Assembly (NCBI GenBank): GCA_949825045.1
Contig: OX463813.1
Span: 26,208,001 to 26,272,000 of the forward strand
Length of the DNA: 64,000 nucleotides
Source: Argyresthia goedartella
Taxonomy: Eukaryota; Arthropoda; Insecta; Lepidoptera; Argyresthiidae
Direction: 5' to 3'
In this document: positions 10,313 to 20,416 of the stretch, piece by piece
Layout: each line of letters begins with the position of its first letter
Position numbering within the stretch: the stretch's first letter is position 1
Program-made: the position numbers and the translations under genes
Notes under the pieces: model-generated
Told to the model about the DNA's origin: nothing
Databases searched by the model: none
Seen by the model: only the letters and a program-made list of their open reading frames with translations

Positions 10313-10554
10313 GATAGATAACAAATCTCAATCACAATTTACAAGGAACGAAATGCAATACAACTAATGCTGAGAGCGCGCAGACGCAAAACAATTTTAA
10401 AGAGGGTAGCTGTTACATTTTAAATAAAGAAGGTAGACTATGGCCTTTTTACCGGGCAAGTTTACAACTCTTCGAACTCTAGTTTGGTTAAACAATTGTA
10501 ATCAATTTATATTCGATGCTATGTGAATTTAATAATACTCGTAGCTTCTAAAAA

Positions 10555-10830
10555 ATAATTTCCTTTGAGGGATCGAACCTTTATCTACATATCGTAATTC
10601 TAGCACCTAATCCACTAGGCTATCGACTACTTTGCATAAAGCTGTGAAAACTTGCGTCATAATCAATGAATGTATGGGATCAGAAAAACGCACACAGACG
10701 CGACATTAACACGAATACTGTGTTAGTGTGCATTGCTAATCGTAGCTATTGGCAACGTTACGCACACAAAGACTGGTGTTTGTGTGCCCTGCAAACCGAT
10801 CTTCTTTGTCGTGTGTACAAGGATTGTACA
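10555..10830 (-). repeat. Hairpin-headed tRNA-like repeat, right inverted copy
   Basis: Reverse-oriented relative of 8,465-8,750. On the minus strand it carries TCGGTTTGCAGGGCACACAA, the same 9-bp hairpin stem (10,762-10,770 with 10,779-10,787; the loop differs), GTGTGCGTAACGTTGC, then a tRNA-like module with box A-like TAGCCTAGTGGA and box B GGTTCGATCCC. The two copies flank the transposase gene and MITE symmetrically. Confidence 0.6.
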
Positions 10831-11354
10831 AAAGACTGTACAAAGTTCGATGAAAACTATGGACTCCAAATCCGAACAAAATGAAACAGTTGCAAAAATT
10901 TCAAACAAAACCTCGGATATTTTTGTTATTGGAGTAGCAATCCGAACGGAGCCAATTTGTGCTTTCTGTCCGTTTCTGAAATACTTGCTCCACTTGAACT
11001 GTATTTCCCGAGGGATTTCATATATTTTAGATACATAGAAAGGTGTAGTCTTAGCCTGGGCCCTGGGCCCTCAACTAAGTGACACGTGGTGTGTCAAGTA
11101 ATCTATCGGCGCGGCTCCTATGTATATGGGGACTATGCTTCTGCCATGTCATTTATAAGGGCGCCTGGCTGTAAGCCTAGGGCTATTGTGAATTGCCTAT
11201 CTTTGAAGCGTTATTTCTGCTAAAGGAGACACTTTCCAAAACCAGAAAAAATATATGTTATGAACATACCATTTTGCTTCACCCATAGTGTTTGAAATCA
11301 TTACAATGTTAATGGGAACTGTATGGAAAAAAATAATCAATTCATAATTTCTTT
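10831..11354. other. No gene recognised
   Basis: No convincing coding frame, RNA gene or repeat boundary. It contains a small GC-rich palindromic spot (GGGCCCTGGGCCC, about 11,057). ORFs across 10,666-11,038 overlap the repeat and show no conserved motif. Confidence 0.5.
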
Positions 11355-12322
11355 ATTGTAATCTTTGAGTAATAATGTATAAATACTAGAGCTGACGCGC
11401 AAGCTGACTTTCTTGCAGCTATAAGTAGAGTGAATTCACTCAACCCCAATTCAGTCTGTGCCAAGCGCTTGCCGAGCCGTGACGCTCTTGATGCGAGAGT
11501 AAGAAACTAAATAATGCCGTCATGTGCTCTGCGGTACTGTAAAAACTACACCGTACAGACCAAAAAAGCCGAGGCATAACTTTTCATATTAATTAACCTG
11601 TATTATCAGTAAAATACGCATATTCAATAATATTTTGTGAATTACAAAAATCAACAAATCGACAGCTATGTTTTCCTTTTGAAAATCAAATAATAACAAG
11701 ATTTTTACATGCAGATGTGTCATTTCTGAATACCAACGTGTTATGCACGTCATATATTTTGTAAATTTTTATTGCACTTGAAAATTCACATTACAAACTT
11801 ATGGAAAAGACATTTACAATGGCAAGCTTATCTCTAACAACTGATTTTTTCCAGCAAGCCCAAGATGATAAGTATACATTTCATAGCAGTGACAGGTAGA
11901 CCCATGCTCAGAAATACCGCTCATATTTTACTACCGCAATTAATTAATGATAATTTTGTATCATCTGACGAAAATTTAAAGAACTGTCAATTTATTTATT
12001 GAACTGACTAAAAAACATCACAACCAATGAAAAACAAAAGCCATTAAAATATTGGAAATGTGCATATTCTCTTTTATTTTATTCCCAAATACACATTAAA
12101 GGTCATCTGCGATTCACTCGATAGGTATACTGTTGGGCAAAGGCGACTTCGTCTTCGGCATGTCGCAGCTGAGCGCAAAGATTTTATCTATGACAACTGA
12201 CACGCCCGCTCTCGTCAAGAGGCCGGGCACATATTTTGTTCGAGCTAGCGTCTCTAGTATTTATACGTTATTACTCAAATATTGTAACGTACGTGTACGT
12301 AGTTATTACTCAAATATTGTAA
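11355..12322. mobile_element. Terminal-inverted-repeat element without a transposase
   Basis: The ~37-base left end (11,355-11,391) containing GTATAAATACTAGAG is mirrored at 12,252-12,287 with a few mismatches. The right end carries an extra direct copy of GTTATTACTCAAATATTGTAA (12,267-12,287 and 12,302-12,322). The interior is AT-rich and has no coding frame of note. Reads as a non-autonomous DNA transposon of about 0.95 kb; a pair of diverging promoter-like repeats is the alternative. Confidence 0.5.
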
Positions 12323-13222
12323 TCACAAATAAGCATAAAAAACAAGAGTTACATGAAAATCGTAGAAGGTTTTTCACCGAAATCGTGTTATCTCTTGGGA
12401 TTTCAAAAGAATGTTTGTTATGGTTCTCACGTGAAACAACAGGTAATCAAAATAACATATAACGCAGTTTTTAAAAATATACAAATAACCAGTGGTTATT
12501 GCAAAAAGATAAAAAACACAAAACTTTCACACTGTTCTGCCGCATGTTGCAGTGTGGGCTGTTATAAACTTTATTTTATCCAATCAGGTTAATATAGTCT
12601 CTAAAATTTTAACCACCACGAATCGAGTTCCTGCTTATACCGAAATACGAGCCTTAAAGGTGTTATTAGGATAATCCTATTTACTTTAACTAGAGCGCAA
12701 AGCATGAGACGAGGGCTCGTATCACTGTGTTGACCATTTATTGACAACAATTCAGAGGGTCTTGGATGTCGTAATATTTGTGACGCCGCTGTCTCCATCT
12801 CCTTATTTAAGACTTCTAAAAGGAGGAATTTTACAATTCGTTAGGATCTATGTTTTTTTTTAGATTTTTCCAACATGGGTGTACCAATTGGGAAAATTTA
12901 TTTTTTGCCTGAAAAGGTTTACCTTCCTTGAAATCAGGCCAGGATTTCCTATGGGATCCTGGCGAAATCAAGGGAACTCTTGAAATATTCCAGGCAGATT
13001 TATAGCGATTTTTGTATTCATAGTAACTTGTAATAATGCATAACAGTGAAACGGGAGTGATAGTGGCGTACCAGGAGAGCTTCTTAGCAACTCACCAACG
13101 TCGGTCAGGATCTGATGATGGGGTTATGGAAAAATAAATAGAACTCTTTAATTATTGAAGACACCGGCTTTATAGTTCCGATTGTAACTCCGCGCTGCAG
13201 CTCTGCTGTATATATATATATA
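12323..13222. other. No gene recognised
   Basis: AT-rich unassigned sequence. Short ORFs (12,133-12,592; 12,601-12,798) show no known domain. It ends in a (TA)n tract (13,209-13,222) that is the likely TA target of the adjacent mariner element. Confidence 0.5.
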
Positions 13223-14531
13223 CATAGTCAGGTCATAATTTCTGTCACATGTACAATATGAAATAATTTAGACATGTTTATTATTTATGTAAACATTTAT
13301 ATAGCAAAATGAACTTAATAAAACATAGATTCTTATGGTAATAAAGTTTATTCAAAATGACACCCGCGATTTTGAATACAGGCCTTTATTCTACGCGGCC
13401 AGTCGTCTATCGCAGCATGAACGAGGTCCATGTCAATATCGGCGGCTGCCTTAATCAAGGATGCCTTGAGTGACTCCAAATCTGGATGAGGCTTTGAGCA
13501 GGCCTTTTCCTCCAAGTGTTGTCATATCTTGTAATCTAACGGACTCAAATCTGGACTGGAGGAGGGCCAGTCTTCGTGCCGGATGAAGTCGATTTCACGC
13601 GCCGCCAGCCAGTCTTGTGTGCTTTTCGCTCTATGAGCTGGCGCAGAATCTTGTTGGAATACCAAGTGCCTGTTATTAAACATGGTATTAGAAACAGGTT
13701 CCACAAGGTTCTTGAGGACTGTATTTTGATACACAACTGCATTCGTTTTTACGCCTTTCTCACAAAAATGTACCTCAGTTAAGCCCCAATAAGAGACTCC
13801 CAACCAAACCATGAGCGAGGATGGAAAATGACCTCGTTGGACACGCGGAATACGGTTGCTCGCTTCTTCACTGCTGTGTGCGTACACCTTATCATTTTGT
13901 TTGTTGTAGCTCTCTTCCACGGTGAAAATTTTTTCATCCGAAAAAAGAATTTCCCGATGCTTTTTTTCCGCGTACCGCTTCAACAAAGCGCGGCATCTCT
14001 TCAGTCTCAGGTCCATTAAACGAGCGTCCAAACGATGTCCTGTTTTTCTTCGATATGCCCTAAGCCCTAAGTCTTCATTTAACACCCTTTTCACCGTGGT
14101 CCTGCTTAACCCCATCTGAAGGGCCAACAGTTTCTGCTTACGTATGGGATTTCTTTGAATTCGCGCCTTCACAGCTTTTATCACTGCTGGAGTCCTAACA
14201 GAGCGAGGGCGACCACTTCTTGACCTGTCATCTACACTAGAGTCTTCATTGTATCGTTTTATGGTATGATAAACGAATCTTTTGGTTATATTCAAATTTT
14301 TCAGTAAGTCGAAAATCTGAATTGGCGCGTAACCGCAACGATGCAACGCAATAACTGCGACACAGACTTCTTTTAGTGTCCACTCCATATTTAAAAATGA
14401 GGAAAATTCTAAAAAGTACACATTTTTATTTTCATGAAAAATTCGAAATTCGATTTCAATAAACTTTTTTGTAGCCAGCGTTCTAAATTCAAAAGTTTTT
14501 ATTGTGTGACAGAACTTATGACCTGACTGTG
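13223..14531 (-). mobile_element. maT-type (DD37D) mariner/Tc1 element
   Basis: A 1.3-kb element bounded by matching ends: ...GTCAGGTCATAATTTCTGTCACA at 13,223-13,250 and its inverse at about 14,504-14,531 (ACAGAACTTATGACCTGAC). TA-rich sequence lies outside both ends, in keeping with TA target duplication. It carries one transposase frame on the minus strand. Confidence 0.85.
13348..14388 (-). pseudogene. maT transposase with one nonsense codon
   Basis: Starts at MEWTLKEV (14,388). The upstream extension to 14,421 lies in the terminal region and is unlikely to be translated. It has a helix-turn-helix N-terminus, RSRSGRPRSVRT (GRPR linker motif), catalytic D in FSDEKIF, D in FQQDSAPAHRA and third D in SPDLSPLDYKI. 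With 37 residues between the last two, this is the maT (DD37D) family. A TGA at 13,522-13,524 replaces the Trp expected after DYKI. The frame stays open for another ~57 codons to a natural stop at 13,348, giving a family-typical 346 codons. A single substitution therefore inactivates an otherwise complete gene. Confidence 0.88.
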
Positions 14532-15526
14532 TATATATGCTGATTTGAATTTATTTCACTAACGAAACATGCGTACATCATCGTCTGTTCTCGTATTTTA
14601 TATTTATATTCTTATGTGACTTATATTTCCCATAACTTCATATCACTTTCCTGTCATAGAAACTTCCCTGTTGATGTACTTGTGTGTTTTGTTGTTGTTA
14701 AACGTATGTCTATGTCTAAATTGAAAACTGTTTTTTCTGAAGTTTAACTTTTTGTTTGAATTATATCTATGTCCAACATCATTCCCGATCCCTTTGAAAT
14801 TGTCGTTTGAAGAATATTCTCCCATTAGAACATAATTATTATATTTAACCCTTTCGCTGGTAGTACATAGTCAAACCCATATGCCGACAAAAATACCTGT
14901 CATGGCGACCAGTGAAAATACTTAACGATGTTTGCTAAATCAGGGGGTAAAGTAAAATAAAACCATTTTCATAATTTTGCCATTGTTCCATTTTATGATA
15001 CTCTACCAAGTGTATAGGTCTCACATCTACCCCCCCTACCTATCTTTAACTGAGTCAGAGGGTTAACATGACCTGTTATTATTGGCGATTGTTATTGGTC
15101 AAACATCAATTTTAATGTGACGGGAATTCAAGTTGGAAATAGATTATAAGTGGACTTGTTTCCACGGTACAAGGTATCCTATCCTAGTATGGGGCCAGAA
15201 GCAGTGTATTGCGTGTGATAGTATACAGATGTAAGTAGGTAATATGCATGCAGAGTTTCCTTCCTAACTTACAAATACAACAATATGTCGTTTGTCTCAA
15301 GGTTGACTTATTTGGCTGTGATCCATTTAAGGCAAATACGCTTTTCAGTACTGCCGCATTTTGGTCCAGTACACTTTCAGAAATATGCTCTCGCACCGCT
15401 TTTATTACGTGTGTCATGTAAAGCACGATCGTATAGAACGATAGATTATCTGATGATTAAAAACAAAAGTATGCTTCCAAATAGTTTGCGTCAAATGATG
15501 AATATTTAGATATTCATCCCTTAGGG
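14532..15526. other. No gene recognised; SINE-tail fragment near 15.18 kb
   Basis: Unassigned AT-rich DNA. At about 15,172-15,230 the sequence AAGGTATCCTATCCTAGTAT followed by GGGGCCAGAAGCAGTGT matches the tail of the tRNA-headed SINE family (plus orientation) without its head. Short ORFs at 14,643-14,825 and 15,184-15,509 have no domain I know. Confidence 0.5.
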
Positions 15527-16989
15527 GTCTGTTTCAAGAAGTCCCGATAGCGTCTTCTGAAAAACCCGTGGGGTAAAACGCTGGGCCGCGTTGTGCCCCA
15601 CGGGCTTTTCAGATTTTCAAACCGCTTGAAAAGCCAGAGTGCTACAGCGCGACGCTGCGTTGTACCACACGGGGTTTTCCAGCGCTAACATTGATAATTC
15701 ATCGTCTGAATAGCCCGTGGGGTACAACGCTGCGACCCATGCATGTACTAAGCGTGAAAGAGAAAGTGGATTAGCACATCGAGCGCGTGCGGTGCAAGGT
15801 CACAACTTCTCACCGGTGATTTGTGGTAATTTTGTTTTGATGCAGTTATTGTTAGTATAGTAACAGAGATGTGCGAAACAATATACTACCTGTTATTATT
15901 CTCGGATGAGGATTTTGAATTGATTAGATTATAATACACAATAGTGGAGAACAAATTTTCTCGTGCGGGTTACGGTGGAAACTGAAAAACGAATGTTACG
16001 AAAAACAGTGGGATAAGTTATTCAAAATATTATCTCCCAATACCCACAACTGGATAAGGAAGACACGATATTCTAACCCAATGCAATACGTTTTCAGAAA
16101 AGAATATGTGTGTCCACATGCACATATCAACAACAACAACCTATAATTTCACTATTATTTGTATGTTTCACTTGTTTTTCTTTATTTAGCTCTAAATATT
16201 TCCTGTACCTATTTCTTAAGTTTTAAAGGTAAACTACGACTTGGCGCGTAAATGATAGTAAAAATGTCTCTTACGAACAACCACACAAGGTTAATTTTCG
16301 TAATTAGATAGAGATTTGCAATTTTTACAGAATGTCCTATTTTCTTTGCGGCTATAGGTAGCACCAAATAATGAACTAGGTAGGTAGATAGGTAAACAAA
16401 ATTTATTAAATTTAAAGGCGGGAGACCAATAAAAAGCTACGTGTTTTATTAGCCCCTACCAAATCACCAGTATTCAAATACCTACGTACCTAACAACATA
16501 ACATAGCGTCACGTCTTTTCCCATATATTAGGTTTCAGATGCGCAAGTGGGCTAGCCATTTCCATCACCGTTTAATTATATAAAGTTTGTCTGAGGATTG
16601 GAAAATCGGCCGTAACTTGAACGAACTTGATCTATAAGAAGTACAAATTTTAAATTATTAAAATTAGGAAATATAGTTGTTGTTTTTTAACCAGAAGCTA
16701 ATTCACGAAAAGCAGGCGCTGTACCCCATGGGCTATTCAGACGATGAATTGTCAATGTAACCGCTGAAAACCCCGTGTGGTACAACGCAGCGTCGCGCTG
16801 TAGCGCTCTGGCTTTTCAAGAGGTTCGAAATTCCGAAAAGCCTGTGGGGCACAACGCGGCCCAGCGTTGTACCCCACGGGCTTTTCAGAAGACGCGTCCC
16901 GATAAGCCCTATTGAACAGATAGATTATAAATTTAAAGTAATAGTTGAATCTGTCACATAGAGCGTATCGGGACTACTTGAAACAGGTC
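15527..16989. mobile_element. Palindrome-rich fold-back element
   Basis: Two arms of ~210-275 bases in inverted orientation (15,527-15,740 and 16,715-16,989) flank a ~970-base non-coding centre. The ends read G(T/A)C(C)TGTTTCAAG(A/T)AGTCCCGATA. Each arm is itself built from smaller palindromes based on CCCGTGGGGTACAACGCTG and its complement (e.g. 15,567-15,602), plus CTTGAAAAGCC. The right arm has an extra ~56 bases near its end. No transposase is present. Its family is unknown to me. Confidence 0.75.
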
Positions 16990-17348
16990 ATAAGTAATTT
17001 ACATTTCACAGAACCATCTAATCTTTTAACAGCTGTCCGAAGACCAGTAAACGCCAGTAAAAATATCCCAGAAGAAGCCTAGACGTTTTGACAAATAATT
17101 TTCAGACGCCTGCTTTTCAATCTAAGCTGCTTTTGGTACAAGTTATAAGGGAAGACTTAAGTTACGTTGTAAGTGATAAGTATAAAAAGAACTATCGGTT
17201 ATTCCTTTTCCATTCTATGGCCGATTTTAATGGCGCTTAAATCATCATCAGACCGATGAAATCTGTATCAAATGATTGAAGCAGTGGCCGATAGACATCT
17301 GAGCTCGAATATCACCCTAAAGAACCACAGAAATGTCGAACCTAATAT
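16990..17348. other. No gene recognised
   Basis: Unassigned non-coding sequence between the fold-back element and a SINE; no conserved motif seen. Confidence 0.5.
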
Positions 17349-17512
17349 CGTCTCTGTGGCGTTGCGGTTCGAGGCTCAGCCTCCCAGGCAAGAGGTCCCG
17401 GGTTTGAATCCCGGCTGGGGAGGTAGTAAACAAAAGTCCCAGGTCTCGTATTTTTATATGTGTGTTATGTCGCTGTTTTTCACACGTCACAGGGTATCCT
17501 GATGTGGGGCAA
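17349..17512 (+). mobile_element. tRNA-derived SINE
   Basis: Head with box A TGGCGTTGCGG (17,357-17,367) and box B GGTTTGAATCC (17,401-17,411). Linker TCCCAGGTCTCG, then TATGTGTGTTATGTCGCTG and tail GTATCCTGATGTGGGGC. Same family as the copies at 4.0, 37.4, 44.0 and 63.4 kb. Ends approximate; no clear target duplication. Confidence 0.8.
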
Positions 17513-17690
17513 GAATAACCTTACCTAAAGCAAGTCATTATAGGAGCTAGACTTTAGCGGTGACAAAAATTTGTACTGAATTTCGTTATGTCACAACGTA
17601 GATCATCTAGGGATTAAAACATTTTCACTTCTCGTAGTTCTTATTGCTATGGCCTTAAAATCTAATTTCGTGAAATACGCACGGTGCTCA

Positions 17691-17738
17691 CAGCCCCGCA
17701 CCCCGGGGGCGGCGGCGCTGCGGAGCGCGGCGCGGCTC
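17691..17738. other. Isolated GC-rich patch
   Basis: Nearly pure G/C run (CCCCGCACCCCGGGGGCGGC and following GCG-rich bases) inside AT-rich DNA. No gene is attached. It could be the end of an unrecognised repeat or a remnant of a CpG-rich segment. Confidence 0.6.
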
Positions 17739-19290
17739 AATTTTATTCGAAAATCGAACACATTTTAAATAAATTAAAAACCGCCATTTTTAAAACACGC
17801 TTCAACTGTACCAATGTATCAAACATACATTTTTACATTAATTAACTTTAATAAAATGCTGGTTTTAGTAGCCTTGCTTTTTATTTTTTCTCACAGGAGG
17901 TGCGAAAAGTCAAGTATACTCCCCGGTATAAAGCTGTTTTGTCTTCGGCTCGCTTGAATCCGACACTGTACTCAGGACTCAGTCTCATTAAAGAGTGCAT
18001 CCCCTTGGTGCATAATCTAGTACATTGCCCACTTAATGTAAGAAAGTGTTAAAAATTCGCTATTTTATTCCTAGAATATAAATTGAGCCGATGAGTTGTT
18101 ATGAGCAGACACAGGAACATGCATTCATAAATACATATATACAAACATACATACAGGTTAAACATATAACCCTCATCTTTTGCGCTTCGTCGCAGTCGGT
18201 TAAAAAGGGTTTCGTAGTGAAATTTGGTCGATGGTATATTTCTGTGAGAACCTAAAATAACTCAATCAAAAGCCGATGTTTGGAAAATAAACTTATGTTT
18301 CTATGTTAGTACATCTATCGCCAAAGTATTGGGTTACGATGTAAAGACCTTGTCAAACCAAATCAATATCTTGATATTAAATTAGCTGAATCGGCACAGA
18401 ATGGAAGTGATTAAAAGTGGAAAACTTTTGTTTCAAATACAACTCTTCGCTAACTCAATTGAACTTAAGGGTCGCCTACTTTTGTTCAAAATATTTAAGT
18501 GGGTGACCTCTTTGTCGGTTAGGAAGAAAATTTCACCAAAAAGGCAAATATTTGTTTTTAAAATGAATGATTCTAATAATTTTGAATCAGCCCCCTTTTT
18601 GCTAAGTATAGTTTTTAATGGCCCATTTCGCTAACTCAATTCCAAAACTACATAGGTACTTAACTAAAAAGTATGGAAAGGAGCTGATTACAATGCTTTT
18701 TGCTTTACAATAAGTTCCCTCCCTAAAGAATTAAAATGTTTACTTCAATGGAGTCAGTTCTTTATTCGAAAAACTTGTCGAATAAATTGACATTCGACGC
18801 CATTTCATACTCTATATATAGTGTCAATAGTTTGGCCGGAATGCACCGAGAGCCGCCATCTTCTTTTGTTTATTTTTAAAATCATTGAGACCAACCTCTG
18901 GCGTACGGTAATTGACAGGAGCAGCCATTCGTGTATTTGCGACTTTTATAACCTTTTTGTGTTGTCCCGAGTAATTTATACGGATTAAATATGAGCAGAG
19001 GAGCGGCTTTTTATTTATGAGTCGGCCAATTTGTAGATTAAAAGATATGAAGAATCCTGTTATAGCTTATCAAACAAGTGATTTTGCTAAAAAAAGATTG
19101 TGAAGTTGTATTGGTTTCTGTCGCTAATGAGCTTCTTTGGAACAACTGAAAGTAAAGCTGATACAAAACGTATGTACTTTAGAATTCAAATTCAAATAAT
19201 AAAATACTTGCCTCTATTAACAAATTTAAGTATAATATATTATTAATGATAATAATCTTGATTTCAGGTTAACAGAAACCCATATCTATA
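17739..19290. other. No gene recognised; repeat-tail fragment at 18.1-18.2 kb
   Basis: AT-rich DNA without a recognisable gene. The segment at about 18,110-18,210 (ACATACATACAGGTTAAACA... CGCAGTCGGTTAAAAAGG) matches a 3' tail common to many interspersed lepidopteran repeats, from memory. The ORF at 18,401-18,634 lacks any known domain. Confidence 0.45.
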
Positions 19291-19560
19291 AATACCTTAC
19301 AACTAGATACATAATTTATTATAAAAACACAAACAATATGCATGTATATTACCAAACCTAGCCAGGGATTTTCTCCTTCGTTCTCCCTTCCTTGTACCGT
19401 CGGTAAACGATGCCCTCCGGCCAGTAATCTTTGGGCAGGAACATCGTCTTGAGGACCTGTACCTTCGTCTCCTTGAGACCAGACAGCGGATTTTTCTTCA
19501 GCTTTTCCAGGATGTGACGTTCAACGTCCTCCTAGGTCATTTTCACTTCGATCCTGGAAA
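19290..19560 (-). pseudogene. 3' end of an unidentified repeat-borne coding frame (copy 1)
   Basis: On the minus strand about 40 codons end ...VLKTMFLPKDYWPEGIVYRR then a short basic tail and a stop at about 19,364. An AT-rich trailer with AATAAA-like and TTTGTGTTTTTATAA blocks follows. A second, more decayed copy with the same protein ending (LKTMVLAKGYWPKSILFR) and trailer is at 39,300-39,560, so this is a dispersed element. I do not recognise the family. Confidence 0.5.
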
Positions 19561-20239
19561 TGTATATCTGATATATATATATTGAATATTCAATATAATA
19601 ATCTGTATATTGCCTTTATCACATTTTTTCAACTTTCTGTTATATTCTGAATTGAAAATGTACAACCAAAATTAACCTTATCCATATTCGTCTCTTGTAC
19701 TATCAGCAAGAGTCTTCTAATTCGATTTCTGACATAATATCCAAGCTGAAACTTGTACAGTACAGTACATACACATACATACACATATGGAACAAAGTTA
19801 AGTGGATTTAGAGAAAGGTCGTAATTTCCTTCTTGGTCCGCGCGCAAACGCTTCACCTAGACGTTATAATGTGCACTCAGCCCTTTACAAGATGTTTTGA
19901 GTATAAAGGTCGCATAAGTGATAAGGAAGGCCGTAGAGGTAGCGACAAGCGCAAATTAATTTAAATCATCGAAACGGCCAAACAGATTCTCATAAAAAAT
20001 ACAGTGTAGCTGGAAGGTGAAGTCAAATTTAAAAGGTTTGTTAGGGACATGATTCTGTACAACATTCACTATGAACTTAATCAGCGTATCTTTATTTGTC
20101 ATGGTAGATGGTGAGGTATTTTTTTTAAAGAACACAAAATAACATGTCAAAAAACGCAACATTGCCCCTTCCCTATAAGCCCCCGAACACATTCAAGCTC
20201 CCCACACGCTCGCAAGACCTCACTCAAGATCTCGAGATC
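19561..20239. other. No gene recognised
   Basis: Unassigned sequence. The minus-strand ORF at 19,956-20,192 shows no known domain. Confidence 0.45.
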
Positions 20240-20416
20240 GGGTATTTTTACCCGAGAGTATGGAAATGTGTCGAGTACGGAATACAAATAACAAGCTTAA
20301 CCTGCTTTGCGGATGACACGGCCTGCTTTACTACATGCACGGACCTTGACCTATTAGTCGACCGTTTAGAGCTGTCTATAGACCGCCTATGCGATTATTT
20401 CACGAAGTGGAAACTG
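20240..20416 (+). pseudogene. LINE reverse-transcriptase fragment truncated by gypsy LTR
   Basis: Encodes ITSLTCFADDTACF (the FADD form of the RT active site) followed by LVDRLELSIDRLCDYFTKWKL, the thumb start of Jockey/CR1-like LINEs. The frame is cut off at 20,417 where the gypsy 5' LTR begins. The sequence upstream of 20,240 in this frame is not clearly RT. Confidence 0.7.

Noticed and set aside
10666..11038. Overlapping plus-strand ORFs near the right inverted repeat
   Set aside because: They cross the repeat and its hairpin and show no conserved protein motif.
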